Source: Nitrospirota bacterium (lineage in GTDB: Bacteria > Nitrospirota > Nitrospiria > SBBL01 > JAADHI01). Taken from it: a DNA stretch of 64,000 nt. The notes beneath the pieces were generated by a model. It was not told the DNA's origin. It ran no database searches and saw only the letters and a program-made list of their open reading frames with translations. Shown one piece after another: positions 35,086 through 44,026 of this stretch. The position numbers were made by a program, and so were the translations under genes. Numbering within the stretch: position 1 is the stretch's first letter; each line of letters begins with the position of its first letter. Location: positions 1 through 64,000 of the forward strand of contig JAJDBW010000024.1 in assembly GCA_029261155.1 (NCBI GenBank), read 5' to 3'.

Positions 35086-38000
35086 GAACCCGGCTCCTTT
35101 TTTTTCGAAGGCACATCGCTTTGACGCAGCAGCCGATGACGCGCCCAGAGGGGATCGCGCTCCAAGCGCCGACGCGAAGGCAGGTGCTCTTTGCGGCAAA
35201 GGGCCGCAATCGGACAATATCGGCAGTGCGCACCCGGATCGATAAAAAAGTGTCCCGACGCCATGCCGGAAAGGAGTCCCCCAATCGTCGCCTTCAAGCG
35301 CGCGCCGGTCTCGCCGGCCCAGGCGTCCTGCGGAAATTCGCGCGGCACGAGCGGTCCTTCGGGCCAATTCGGCGCAAGAAAATAAAAGGCCGATTGGAGC
35401 GGGGCGTTTTCTTCGCCGTAGGGCGCGGCGAGTTTTTGATACAAGGGCGGCTGCAAGCGTTCGCCGCGAAGCGCGGCGCGCAGGAGGTTTTTTTCGACCG
35501 ATCCGGCCTGCCTGCGAAAGGTGATCTTGTAATCGATGGCCCGGACGGTCTTCGTCTCCGGATGTACATCGAGGCGGTCTATGCGTCCCGAAAACTCGGG
35601 CCAGTCCGCTTCGATCTTTCCACGGCATTTCAGTTCGAAGGCGGTGGGACGAAAACCGGAGGCCGAGAGTTGTTTTAAATCGATGGCGATGGCCTCTGAT
35701 AAGAAGGCCGCGATCTGCATCTTTATCTCCTCCCAAAACAGCGGATAGGCCACGGGATGCTCCGATTCGAAGCGGACAAAGGCCTCGGCACAAATCCGAT
35801 TAAAATCCCGCATCGGATCGTCGGCGGCATCGCCCTCGAAATAGTCTGCCCGGAACAAGCCCGCATAGAAACGATGCAAGATCTCATGGCAAAGCGTTCC
35901 AATCTCCGAGGCCGGCAATTCGAGACGGTCTTCCGGCCGTTCGACCGGGGCCAGCTTCAGAAGATCGGCGGCAAAATATTGAAAGGGGCAAAGCGCATAA
36001 CGTTCGAGCCCGGTCGGGCTCAAAACGCCATGCCTATCGAAGGCGGCAGTGCTTGGATCGATGAGGCCGTCATGGGCCGTCAGCGCGCCGCCGGATTCCA
36101 GCCGCCGCAAGGCCGCACGGCCCTGCCGGTACAAGGCGGCAGAAAGCGGGAGCGTGTCTAAAACCGGGGCCGGATCGAGGCCGAGAAAAGCGGCCCGCAA
36201 GGCCGCCTCTTCGGGTGGAAGCAGGGCGAAATCTTTAAAGGGCGCACGGGCGTAGCGCTCGCGAAGGCCACGCGGCATCACGTGCGTGAGGGACCCGCTT
36301 TGCCCAGGGGCAAGGCATTGCGCAATCCGCCGCAAGGCCCAGGAGGGGCTGGCGGCGCTGCCTTCGGCATCGACCCGATGTGAGAAAACACGGAGGCGGT
36401 GTTGCGTGCTGTCGACCAATAAGGTCAAGAGCAGGCGTTCTTCGTCGTAGGCGGCCAGGTTTTCCCCGACCTTGTAGCCCAGCACGGTTTCGAGGACGCG
36501 GCGATGGCCGTCCGGCAAAAAGGGATCTTCGCGGATACTCCGGGGAAAGCGGCCCTCGTTCATGCCCAGGATGAAGAGATGGGAAAAGGCCAGGCCGCGT
36601 GCCGCCATTGCACCCATGACTGATACGCCCGCGTTCGCGGGACCGGCCGCAGGGATCGTCTCCCGCGCCATCCAGCGGCTGAAGGTCTCGACGAAGGTTT
36701 CAAGCGGAATGCGCGGGGCAATTCGATCGAGGCCGGAGATCGCTTCGAAGAGCCCGGCCAGCGCGCCCTGCACCCGCGCGTCTTGCGTCAGCGTTTCTTC
36801 GTGTATCCTTTCTTCCTGCTCTTCTTCGGTCGCCGCCGGACCGAGCGCATCCCTTTCGATTGCATCCAGGGTGTGTCCCTCGGGCGGCGAAAAACCCAGA
36901 GTGTGCTGCAGCAAGGCTTGGAAACGCGCGGCGTAGTCCGACCAGGCTGCCTTCGGCGGCAGGGCCTCGAGCTCGGCGGCGAGGGTCGACACACAGTCGA
37001 AAAGCAGGGCCGCTTGGGTCGAGGACGCGTCCCGCGGGTGCCCTAAGGCCTCCCATGCGGAAAGCCCCTTGCTCACACCCGCTTGGCGCGACAAGGTCTC
37101 CCACTCGTCCTTTACAACTTCAGCCCCCTGCACGCAAAAGCGCTCGGCCTGGAAGTCGGGCGAGGCGAGGAGATCGATCATGGGTCCACGGGCATAGTCC
37201 TTAAGCCTGAGGTTCAGTAAAAGGAGGACGCTTTTTGCAAAGGGATATTGGATCAAAGCCTCCTCCCCCTGCGTGGTTATCGGAAGGGCATGGCTTTTAA
37301 AGAGGGCCTTGATGTCGGGCAGGTAGGTTTCGATCTCGCGGGCCACGAGGCCGATGTCCTGAAAGGCCAGGCCTTCGTCCTTCACCAAGCGCAGGATTTC
37401 TTTTGCCGCCGTCGAGACCTCATCCCGCGCATCGTAGCAATCAAAAATTTCGAGAGCCGGTCCAAGATGGGGGTCTTCCGCCTCGCCGTCGTCGAATAGA
37501 TTGTGGCCGCGCGGGCCTTTAGTGCAGAGATCGACCACTTGGGACGCATGGCCCACCAGGCCCTCAACGTGCCGTTCGTAGAAGCGCCTCGCGTAGTCCC
37601 AACCGGAATTCTTAGGCGCGAGAGGAAAAAACAGGGTGGCGTCGTGGTGCCGCGCAACGGACTGAAAGAGATCTACTTGCACTTGCGTGAGATCGTAGAA
37701 ACCGTAATAGAATATCCGACCGAAGGTTTTGAGAAAAATCGATTCCGGTACCAGCGGCGTGGCGATGGCGGCCAAATCGCCATAAGACAGCTGACTTTTT
37801 GCCCGGTCCTCGGTTTCGATACGGCGATGGAGTTCGAAAAGCGGACGCAAGTTTTGGGCGGCACCTTTGCCAAACTGCCCTTCGCTCAGCGCAGCAAGGG
37901 CCAGATCCGGATCGACCAGACCGTCTTTTAAATCGCGCAGACTACGCCACAAAGCGGCAACCCCGCCTTCCGTTTTTTCCACTTGGGACAAAAAGGCATC

Positions 38001-38312
38001 GGCAGACGCATTTTGCCGAAGGACGAGACGCAGACGCTCCTGAAAAAAAAGCCCGCTTTCCGTAGAAAAATCATCTGCTGGATGGCCTTCCACACAAAGG
38101 CGTTTGGAGAGCTGATGAAAGGTGAGTATGGAGATCGCAAGCAGGCTGAAGCCCTGCTCAAGGGCCAAGAGAACCTGAAGACGCCTTCGGATTTGCTCGG
38201 AAGGCACCAAGAGGAGAAGCGGATACAGGGGATCTGCGGCCTTGAGTCGCTGGACCTCCGCGACCAAGGCCTCTTCGAGATGCGGATGAAAGGGACCGAG
38301 AAAAATCTGCAC
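35082..38312 (-). CDS. addB: AddB-type nuclease/Chi-recognition subunit
   Basis: This 1076-residue protein has a degraded helicase fold without a GKT Walker A. A C-terminal RecB-like nuclease carries FSGRIDRLDVH and RAIDYKITF. Four cysteines for an iron-sulphur cluster are likely: one in RYALCPFQYF and three in HCRYCPIAALC. This is the proteobacterial-type AddB. The start is a GTG three bases from the DUF4864 stop, and its own stop overlaps the addA start, so DUF4864-addB-addA is one coupled operon. Confidence 0.88.
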   Translation of the reverse strand: MQIFLGPFHPHLEEALVAEVQRLKAADPLYPLLLLVPSEQIRRRLQVLLALEQGFSLLAISILTFHQLSKRLCVEGHPADDFSTESGLFFQERLRLVLRQNASADAFLSQVEKTEGGVAALWRSLRDLKDGLVDPDLALAALSEGQFGKGAAQNLRPLFELHRRIETEDRAKSQLSYGDLAAIATPLVPESIFLKTFGRIFYYGFYDLTQVQVDLFQSVARHHDATLFFPLAPKNSGWDYARRFYERHVEGLVGHASQVVDLCTKGPRGHNLFDDGEAEDPHLGPALEIFDCYDARDEVSTAAKEILRLVKDEGLAFQDIGLVAREIETYLPDIKALFKSHALPITTQGEEALIQYPFAKSVLLLLNLRLKDYARGPMIDLLASPDFQAERFCVQGAEVVKDEWETLSRQAGVSKGLSAWEALGHPRDASSTQAALLFDCVSTLAAELEALPPKAAWSDYAARFQALLQHTLGFSPPEGHTLDAIERDALGPAATEEEQEERIHEETLTQDARVQGALAGLFEAISGLDRIAPRIPLETFVETFSRWMARETIPAAGPANAGVSVMGAMAARGLAFSHLFILGMNEGRFPRSIREDPFLPDGHRRVLETVLGYKVGENLAAYDEERLLLTLLVDSTQHRLRVFSHRVDAEGSAASPSWALRRIAQCLAPGQSGSLTHVMPRGLRERYARAPFKDFALLPPEEAALRAAFLGLDPAPVLDTLPLSAALYRQGRAALRRLESGGALTAHDGLIDPSTAAFDRHGVLSPTGLERYALCPFQYFAADLLKLAPVERPEDRLELPASEIGTLCHEILHRFYAGLFRADYFEGDAADDPMRDFNRICAEAFVRFESEHPVAYPLFWEEIKMQIAAFLSEAIAIDLKQLSASGFRPTAFELKCRGKIEADWPEFSGRIDRLDVHPETKTVRAIDYKITFRRQAGSVEKNLLRAALRGERLQPPLYQKLAAPYGEENAPLQSAFYFLAPNWPEGPLVPREFPQDAWAGETGARLKATIGGLLSGMASGHFFIDPGAHCRYCPIAALCRKEHLPSRRRLERDPLWARHRLLRQSDVPSKKKEPGS

Positions 38313-38313
38313 G

Positions 38314-38937
38314 TTATATTGGCGGAAAAAGGCTTCGACCGAAGCGATTCAAGGCATTTACAAATCGATCCAAAACAGGACCTCTCTTTTTGCTAGGCCA
38401 GGATTGAATTGGGATCGATTCAATCACGTCCAAATTCACGACCCCATTGTTCTTCCAGGCCCCACCTTCCAAAATCATTTGATATTGGGTCCTTAGGGTC
38501 GAGTGATCCATCCCCGTAATACGCACTTTGGCGAGGGCTTGATTTAAATCCTCCGACAAAAGGATTTCGCCAAAGTCCACTTTGCGCGATTTGTCGATTT
38601 GTGGATAGCCGCTTCGAACCATGGTTTCGAATTCAACAAGAGAAAAAACAGATTGGATCGCTTTCGAGGCGTATCGGTAAGCCGCTTTGTAGTCGTTATT
38701 ATTGAAGGCCATTAACTGTTGCTTGATGGCCTTTTGAATGCCTTCGATCTGTGTTTCGCCGCTTTGCGCGGAAACGGTCGAAAAAGTGAGGAGCAAAACC
38801 GCAAGGCAGAAACAGGCGATTCGAGGCGACCTTTGCCCTGTCAATCCAGACCCTCCGCCACGGGGTATCCAGCCCAATCTCTTTTTAACAAAAAACGTCG
38901 TAAGATAAAACCCTTCTGCTATGGATGCGTTCTTCAT
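38314..38937 (-). CDS. DUF4864 exported protein
   Basis: This 207-residue protein contains an internal signal or anchor segment (IACFCLAVLLLTFSTVSA) after about 40 residues. A DUF4864 domain follows (AIKQQLMAFNNNDYKAAYRYAS, and FETMVRSGYPQI). The domain has an NTF2/cystatin-like fold with no known reaction. The long N terminus before the signal peptide may mean the true start is downstream. It lies between the VOC protein and addB with 12-base and one-base gaps, so it is co-transcribed with the repair genes. Confidence 0.7.
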   Translation of the reverse strand: MKNASIAEGFYLTTFFVKKRLGWIPRGGGSGLTGQRSPRIACFCLAVLLLTFSTVSAQSGETQIEGIQKAIKQQLMAFNNNDYKAAYRYASKAIQSVFSLVEFETMVRSGYPQIDKSRKVDFGEILLSEDLNQALAKVRITGMDHSTLRTQYQMILEGGAWKNNGVVNLDVIESIPIQSWPSKKRGPVLDRFVNALNRFGRSLFPPI

Positions 38938-38949
38938 AGATCGAAGCCT

Positions 38950-39390
38950 CTAATCCACGTCCTCTGTATCGCCCACTTGCCCTATGTGGTGTTCCCCGAA
39001 AATAGCAGATTCTCGCCGATAGTGTTTGAATTCCAGGAGGTTTCCCGAAGGGTCTTGAAGGAAAAAGGTGAGGTGTTCGAGTGGGCTGCCCGGAAATCGG
39101 GACCGAGGTTGTTGATAAAAATTAAGGCGGCGCGCCTTGGCACGATCGGCCAAGGCCTGCCAATCGGCTTCCGATCGAAACAATAAACCGAAGTGCCGGG
39201 GATAGACCCCTTTTTGAGAAGACGCGGAATCCGCGTCGAGATGCGCAATGATTTGATGCCCCCCCAAAGATAAGGTGAGCGCTTTTGAAGAGGTCCGCCC
39301 CAGCTGGCATCCAAGGCCCTCCACATAAAAGGTATGGGCGGCCTCCAAATCTTTAACCGGAAAGGCGAGGTGAAATAAGATGTCGTCCAT
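38950..39390 (-). CDS. VOC-family (glyoxalase/dioxygenase-like) protein
   Basis: This 146-residue vicinal-oxygen-chelate protein has two beta-alpha-beta-beta-beta modules. LFHLAFPVKDLEAAHTFYVEGLGC opens the first and LEHLTFFLQDPSGNLLEFKHY ends the second, with His and Glu as likely metal ligands. The sequence resembles dioxygenase-superfamily proteins of unknown substrate. It heads the operon with DUF4864 and addBA. Confidence 0.8.
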   Translation of the reverse strand: MDDILFHLAFPVKDLEAAHTFYVEGLGCQLGRTSSKALTLSLGGHQIIAHLDADSASSQKGVYPRHFGLLFRSEADWQALADRAKARRLNFYQQPRSRFPGSPLEHLTFFLQDPSGNLLEFKHYRRESAIFGEHHIGQVGDTEDVD

Positions 39391-39477
39391 TACAATCTCC
39401 CAGTCATAGGCCCCTATTCTAACACCAGTATTTTCCGAAATAAAACAGATTCGAACCCTCGTTTAAGGACACAGCGA

Positions 39478-40572
39478 TTAGGCCAAATACTGAAGCGCCC
39501 CCTTCCGCTTTCCCTGTATGCCTTTATGAATCACCAGGGTAAGGCCTTGTGCGACGCCGGAACGATAGGCACTATGACTACTTTTGGAATATCTTGAAGC
39601 CGTATGCACCCGTTTTGGATTTCTTTTCCGAAAAAAAGCCTGCAACGCAGGATCGCCCTTCCAAACCAAATTCTTGCTTTGATTCTCGACCCATCGACGA
39701 TCCAATTGGACATGGAAACCGTTTAAAAGACCGTAGATAAAACTTCTCCGATGGCGATTTCCCTGGATCGCCTCCTGACGTTTATAGTTTTGCCACAAGC
39801 CCTCAGAAATATGGCGCAGCGTGTCGTGGATATATTCGGCGATCTCGACGTTTTCAGCTGTGCCGTAGAGCTCCAAAACCCGCCCGCGCTTATCTCGCTT
39901 CGCATCGTAACCGAATGTCCAGATTGTCTCCACGAAAAAAAATTTAGATAGGATCGCGCTCAAAATTGACTTGGCCGGGCTCCTCCTTCCAACTTCACCA
40001 ATTTGCTTGTGGATATAGTGACTTCTGTTTTTAAGATCCAACACGCTCAAGTTGTGCTTCAGGAGCAAGGTGTGCGCCTTACTCATGGCGCTTTCGGCTT
40101 CATGTATGTTGGCACTTTCGGCCAAGGCCAAGAGCTTATTCACTTTGTCCATCATCTTATGATCTTGCGATTGCACAAGGCCTTTATTTCTTCGACCTGT
40201 TATCCATTCCATCACCTCACCTCTTGCGCCGGAATCAATCTCATGTTCGAAACACAGTTGTTTAAATGCCGGCCCGTGAGGTGCTTCGTCCAAGATCCCA
40301 AGGACTTCCTCTACATACTGGTGTGCCATTTCATGATAGAGTACCTCTTGTACATATTCCCAAGGGGCGCTTTGAATCAGTGGGATACTCATTGAAATAC
40401 ATCGAAGCCTGCCGCCTTGCCAGTGACCCAAGACACCTTCGGAGGCCGAAAGCGTCAGCTGCGGAAAGCGCATTTTGTTTTTAAAAAAATTATAATTGGC
40501 CGTGTGCCAATCTTCCCGTAACTGGCGGATCCAGGCGTTTTTTATTTTGTCATCGAACACGTTTAGGATCAT
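39478..40572 (-). CDS. SprT-like metalloprotease with DUF2786 domain
   Basis: The N-terminal region is a SprT-like zinc peptidase with HEMAH at 80-84 in EVLYHEMAHQYVEEVLG. The middle has a DUF2786 domain (VNKLLALAESANIHEAESAM). The C terminus is basic and unrecognised. SprT homologues in eukaryotes cut DNA-protein crosslinks, but the bacterial role is not settled. The protein has 364 residues with no signal peptide, so it is cytoplasmic. A divergent VOC gene lies 190 bases away. Confidence 0.75.
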   Translation of the reverse strand: MILNVFDDKIKNAWIRQLREDWHTANYNFFKNKMRFPQLTLSASEGVLGHWQGGRLRCISMSIPLIQSAPWEYVQEVLYHEMAHQYVEEVLGILDEAPHGPAFKQLCFEHEIDSGARGEVMEWITGRRNKGLVQSQDHKMMDKVNKLLALAESANIHEAESAMSKAHTLLLKHNLSVLDLKNRSHYIHKQIGEVGRRSPAKSILSAILSKFFFVETIWTFGYDAKRDKRGRVLELYGTAENVEIAEYIHDTLRHISEGLWQNYKRQEAIQGNRHRRSFIYGLLNGFHVQLDRRWVENQSKNLVWKGDPALQAFFRKRNPKRVHTASRYSKSSHSAYRSGVAQGLTLVIHKGIQGKRKGALQYLA

Positions 40573-40764
40573 TCTATGCCTTAAAAGAACTGAGCTGTAT
40601 TACCTTATCAGGATGGCAATCCGACCGCAATCCAGATCAGACCATCTATAAACGCAGGCCAATCAGCCATCCTCTTTTTATAGACTCTTTTTCCTGAAAG
40701 GGCTATATTGAATGCGCGCGGGCACATCGACAAAGGATTCTTTTCCACTATTAAAGGAGAAAAA

Positions 40765-41139
40765 ATGGCAGCGATCATTGCAGATTCTTGGGTCAAGGCC
40801 GATGTCGGCAACATGAAAAAATCCCTGGCTTTTTATGCAAAGCTCGGATTGAAACCCTCGATGCAAGTCCCCTCTTATTCGGAAATCACCTTTCCAGGGG
40901 GCACGGTTTTGGGCTTGCACCAGGTAAAAAAGAAGACCCCGGTTCAAGCCAAAAGGCCCTCTAAAAAAGGCTTCGGGATCATGGTTCGCGTTCACAACCT
41001 CAAGAAGGTTGTCTCTGAATTGAAACGAAAACGGATTCCAGCTGCCACAATCGCCCATGCCCCCGGCGGCGCCGATTTCTCTTCCATCTACGATCCTGAC
41101 GGCAACCGCCTGATCTTGGTCGAAATGGCTAAGGCATAA
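40765..41139 (+). CDS. VOC-family protein
   Basis: This 124-residue VOC protein contains WVKADVGNMKKSLAFYAKLGLKP, IMVRVHNLKKVVSELKRKRI and YDPDGNRLILVEMA, the two repeated modules. The ATG at 40765 has AAAGGAG immediately upstream, so the ORF-track start at 40708 is too early. It is a lone plus-strand gene among minus-strand neighbours. The substrate is unknown; glyoxalase and antibiotic-resistance forms share this fold. Confidence 0.78.
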   Translation: MAAIIADSWVKADVGNMKKSLAFYAKLGLKPSMQVPSYSEITFPGGTVLGLHQVKKKTPVQAKRPSKKGFGIMVRVHNLKKVVSELKRKRIPAATIAHAPGGADFSSIYDPDGNRLILVEMAKA

Positions 41140-41217
41140 GCCTAAGGAATATGGCGTGGGATTTCATTTTCAGCTCTTCGGCAATAGAATCAGAGGTAAC
41201 GCATGCGTAATGCGTTC

Positions 41218-41766
41218 TCACGCAAGGGCGCCTTTTTTTAAAGCATAGACGACATGCCGTACTGTCGCGCTCGCCTGATTAACAACCTTGTCGTAGGTCT
41301 TCCTTTTTTTCATACCCATCTTCTCAGCAACACGAATAGAAGCGGCATTCTCAAGCGAAGTATGAATGAACAGTTCCGGTAACCCGACTTTTAAAAAACC
41401 ATAATCCAAAGAGGCCTTCGCGGCTTCGGAGGCATAGCCTCTTCGCCAATATTTTTTATGAATATGGTAACCAATTTCAGGGAGCGTTTTACCGTCGATC
41501 TCTTGTAAGCTAATTCCGCACTGCCCGATAAATTGATCTTCCTTCTTTAGGATCACCGCCCAGAGGCCGAAATTTTTGTCACGATAACTTAACATCGACC
41601 GCGCAATCCAAGCTTCGGTTTCCTCCCGCGTATAGGGCCTTGGATAATAGCGCATCGTTTCTAGGTCGGATAATATTTCAAACAAACTTTGACAGTCGGC
41701 TAAGCTTAAAGCCCTTAAACCCAACCTTTCTGTTTCGATAAAAAAAGTGCTTGTGTCTTCACGCAT
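41218..41766 (-). CDS. GNAT-family N-acetyltransferase (RimJ/RimL type)
   Basis: The 182-residue protein transfers an acetyl group from acetyl-CoA. TERLGLRALSLADCQSLFEIL and GYHIHKKYWRRGYASEAAKASLDYGF include the acetyl-CoA-binding RRGYA loop, and NAASIRVAEKMGMKKR is the closing motif. This is the class that acts on ribosomal protein N termini, antibiotics or small amines, and the target here is not predictable. Confidence 0.85.
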   Translation of the reverse strand: MREDTSTFFIETERLGLRALSLADCQSLFEILSDLETMRYYPRPYTREETEAWIARSMLSYRDKNFGLWAVILKKEDQFIGQCGISLQEIDGKTLPEIGYHIHKKYWRRGYASEAAKASLDYGFLKVGLPELFIHTSLENAASIRVAEKMGMKKRKTYDKVVNQASATVRHVVYALKKGALA

Positions 41767-41814
41767 CGTTCGTAACGAGGACTAAAAAATGAGGCGCTCT
41801 TTCTCCCAACCGCC

Positions 41815-42120
41815 TCACTTCTTAAACACGCCAAACCACTTATCCACCATGCCTTGCTCTAACTGTGAAACCGCTTCCAGTTCACCGGCGTCGAGCCACA
41901 CCCCTTCGCAAGCCGAACATTTATCCACGGCAATGTCTTTATAATTGATTTCGATCAGCGGCATACCGCACTTCGGACAGTGCATAAAATGCAAGGCCTT
42001 CAGCCGGTTTTTCTCTTCGCCCTCCAGTTTCGCACGCGTCTCGTCCTCCGCCTTCTTGCGTCGCTCAAATTCCATACGGGCAAAATATTCATCTTCCTTC
42101 TCACTTGGCTTCATTGACAT
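41815..42120 (-). CDS. TFIIB-type zinc-ribbon protein
   Basis: This 101-residue protein has an N-terminal charged helix, then one zinc ribbon, CPKCGMPLIEINYKDIAVDK and CSACEGVWLDAGELE, of the zf-TFIIB family (PF13453). I use the ATG at 42120 because it has AAGGAG five bases upstream; the ORF track uses a GTG two codons earlier. The function is unknown. Confidence 0.82.
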   Translation of the reverse strand: MSMKPSEKEDEYFARMEFERRKKAEDETRAKLEGEEKNRLKALHFMHCPKCGMPLIEINYKDIAVDKCSACEGVWLDAGELEAVSQLEQGMVDKWFGVFKK

Positions 42121-42155
42121 ACGCACTCCTTTTTTAAGGTGATTTCATTTTTCAA

Positions 42156-43643
42156 TCAGTGTACCTCCCTCACCAAACGAATGCCGATGAACTGATTGAT
42201 CTTATTACTGTTGCTAAATTCTTCGAATAAAAAGCCGTCCAGGGTCGCGCCCGTCTGCCAACCGCCGTCCCAAGTCATACTCTTTGCAAGAGAACCCCCG
42301 GCGTGAATTCGATGGTGGCGATTAAAATCCCAGCAGTCGGTCACCGCGCCGCCGTTTTTCGTCTGCGTCTGAAAACCTTCTTGATCCTTGGGCGGGCAAT
42401 CCAAAGTCCATTCCGACACATTGCCCACCATGTCGTAAAGCCCCCAGGGATTAGGCGGATATTGACCGATGGGCCTTAAATCGTCCACGTAACAACTGTG
42501 GTTTTTATAGGTCGGCAATTCCGTGCAGAGGTTTCCCATGTGATAAATATTTTTATAAATTTTATTGTCGTACAAAATATTGCTGAAACCGCGCTCCCAA
42601 TAGAAATCGCCATTTTCCCCCGCCAAGGCCGCATACTGCCATTCGGCGTGGCTGGGCAAGCGGTAATTGACCCCCGTGACTTCGGAGATCCATTCCGCAT
42701 AGTGTTGTGCGTCTTCGAAAGACACCCAAAAAACCGGCAGGACTATACCCTCTTGATAGCGACGCGGCGTCGGACAGGGATTCTCATCGGCACCCCAACT
42801 CAATCGATAAGCCGGTCGGTCCGTCGGCAAACAGCCCTTGAATTTTTCTTCCCGCCCTGTACTGCGGGCGAATAGATTATATTGCTCGAAGGAAATCTCG
42901 TATTTCGAAATTGAAAAGCGCTTCACGTGAATTTTATGCCGCACACGATGGTTGCCCTTTGAATCGCGCTTTTGATTGCCGTAAAGAAAATCCCCATCGG
43001 GAACAGGAACCATAACAATCCCCTCGCTGCCGTCGATCAAAACATCTTTGAATTCCCTGAGATCACTGATCATGCGAGAGCGGTTGTTGTTGATGATCAT
43101 TTGTTTTTGAATGGCATCGACCTTGCCGATAATAATCTTCGATCGCTCCGCGCCAAGCGTCGCTTGCTTTTCGACCGCCTCGACCTGGCCCATCATTTCC
43201 TGATGCTGGGCCAGCAACTGCGTCCGTAATTGAGCGATATTGGCCTCGACTGATTTCCTGAGACCCTTAATCTGCCCATAAAGCTGAGACTGCTGCTGCG
43301 CGTTGAGCTGCTCGATGTGCCGAAAAAATTCCTGCTGAACCCTTGGGTTTTCGGCGACCAGTTTCGCGGCAAGCTGGGCTTGAATGTCGTCGGGCTTTTC
43401 TTTTTCTTCCTTCAAGGCGATGAGCTCAGGGGCCTGCTTGATCACGGCATCAATAAGGGGGGCGCAGATCAATTTCAACACGACCTCTCCGCCGATTTCC
43501 TTGCAAAGCCGTTTGGGCCCGAGTTCCGCGCTGTTTTTTAAAATCTCTTTCCCGACATCCAAAGCGAATTGTTCTAATGAAAAAGCCGCCGAGGCGCGGG
43601 CCGGGAAAAGAAAGAGCAATAGGACGATGAGGTAGCGTACCAT
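42156..43643 (-). CDS. Exported SUMF1-domain protein with coiled coil
   Basis: This 495-residue protein has a signal peptide ending at ARASA. A long coiled coil follows (about 90-185, KLVAENPRVQQEFFRHIEQL and further heptads). The C-terminal formylglycine-generating-enzyme-like domain (about 210-495) has VPVPDGDFLYGN, YRLPSHAEWQYAALAG, LYDMVGNVSEWTLD and FIGIRLVREV. SUMF1 domains either make formylglycine or serve as C-type-lectin-like binding folds. The coiled coil and missing recognised partner favour a binding or scaffolding role outside the membrane. Confidence 0.8.
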   Translation of the reverse strand: MVRYLIVLLLFLFPARASAAFSLEQFALDVGKEILKNSAELGPKRLCKEIGGEVVLKLICAPLIDAVIKQAPELIALKEEKEKPDDIQAQLAAKLVAENPRVQQEFFRHIEQLNAQQQSQLYGQIKGLRKSVEANIAQLRTQLLAQHQEMMGQVEAVEKQATLGAERSKIIIGKVDAIQKQMIINNNRSRMISDLREFKDVLIDGSEGIVMVPVPDGDFLYGNQKRDSKGNHRVRHKIHVKRFSISKYEISFEQYNLFARSTGREEKFKGCLPTDRPAYRLSWGADENPCPTPRRYQEGIVLPVFWVSFEDAQHYAEWISEVTGVNYRLPSHAEWQYAALAGENGDFYWERGFSNILYDNKIYKNIYHMGNLCTELPTYKNHSCYVDDLRPIGQYPPNPWGLYDMVGNVSEWTLDCPPKDQEGFQTQTKNGGAVTDCWDFNRHHRIHAGGSLAKSMTWDGGWQTGATLDGFLFEEFSNSNKINQFIGIRLVREVH

Positions 43644-44026
43644 TTTAATTTAAGAGGACTCCCAAGACATTCACGAATCACAACAAAGGTCTTTAATGAT
43701 GCATCGTAACGAATCGGATGCAGATTGGCAAGACAGGATTTCACCGCCCACAATATCGCCACAATCACTCACATACAGACCGTTTAGACCTTCGGAGCAG
43801 ATCCTTAAAAAGGAGGTGGTTTAGATCGACTGCGGTTCGACGGCCCGAGTCTTTTCCACATCGATGAGGAATTCATCCCCGCCGAGCGCACCGTGGAAGG
43901 ACCGACAAAAGAGGCGGAAGGAGGGGACACGACAACACAGGTATTACGCGGGAGAACGGGAAAAATAAAAATCTTAGAACCGAGACCATAATAATTGAAG
44001 CGGTTTACTGGAAATGGCTTGTAATT
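43644..44026. other. Gap between the SUMF1-domain gene and metH
   Basis: No convincing gene, RNA or hairpin is seen. An AAAAAGGAGGTGG stretch near 43806 is not followed by a good open frame. The metH 3' end shows no U-rich hairpin. Confidence 0.4.

Noticed and set aside
31603-35793. AddA frame extended to 35793 (1396 aa)
   Set aside because: The first 236 residues are a low-complexity Arg/Ala-rich shadow of addB. The GTG at 35085 has a ribosome site and overlaps the addB stop.
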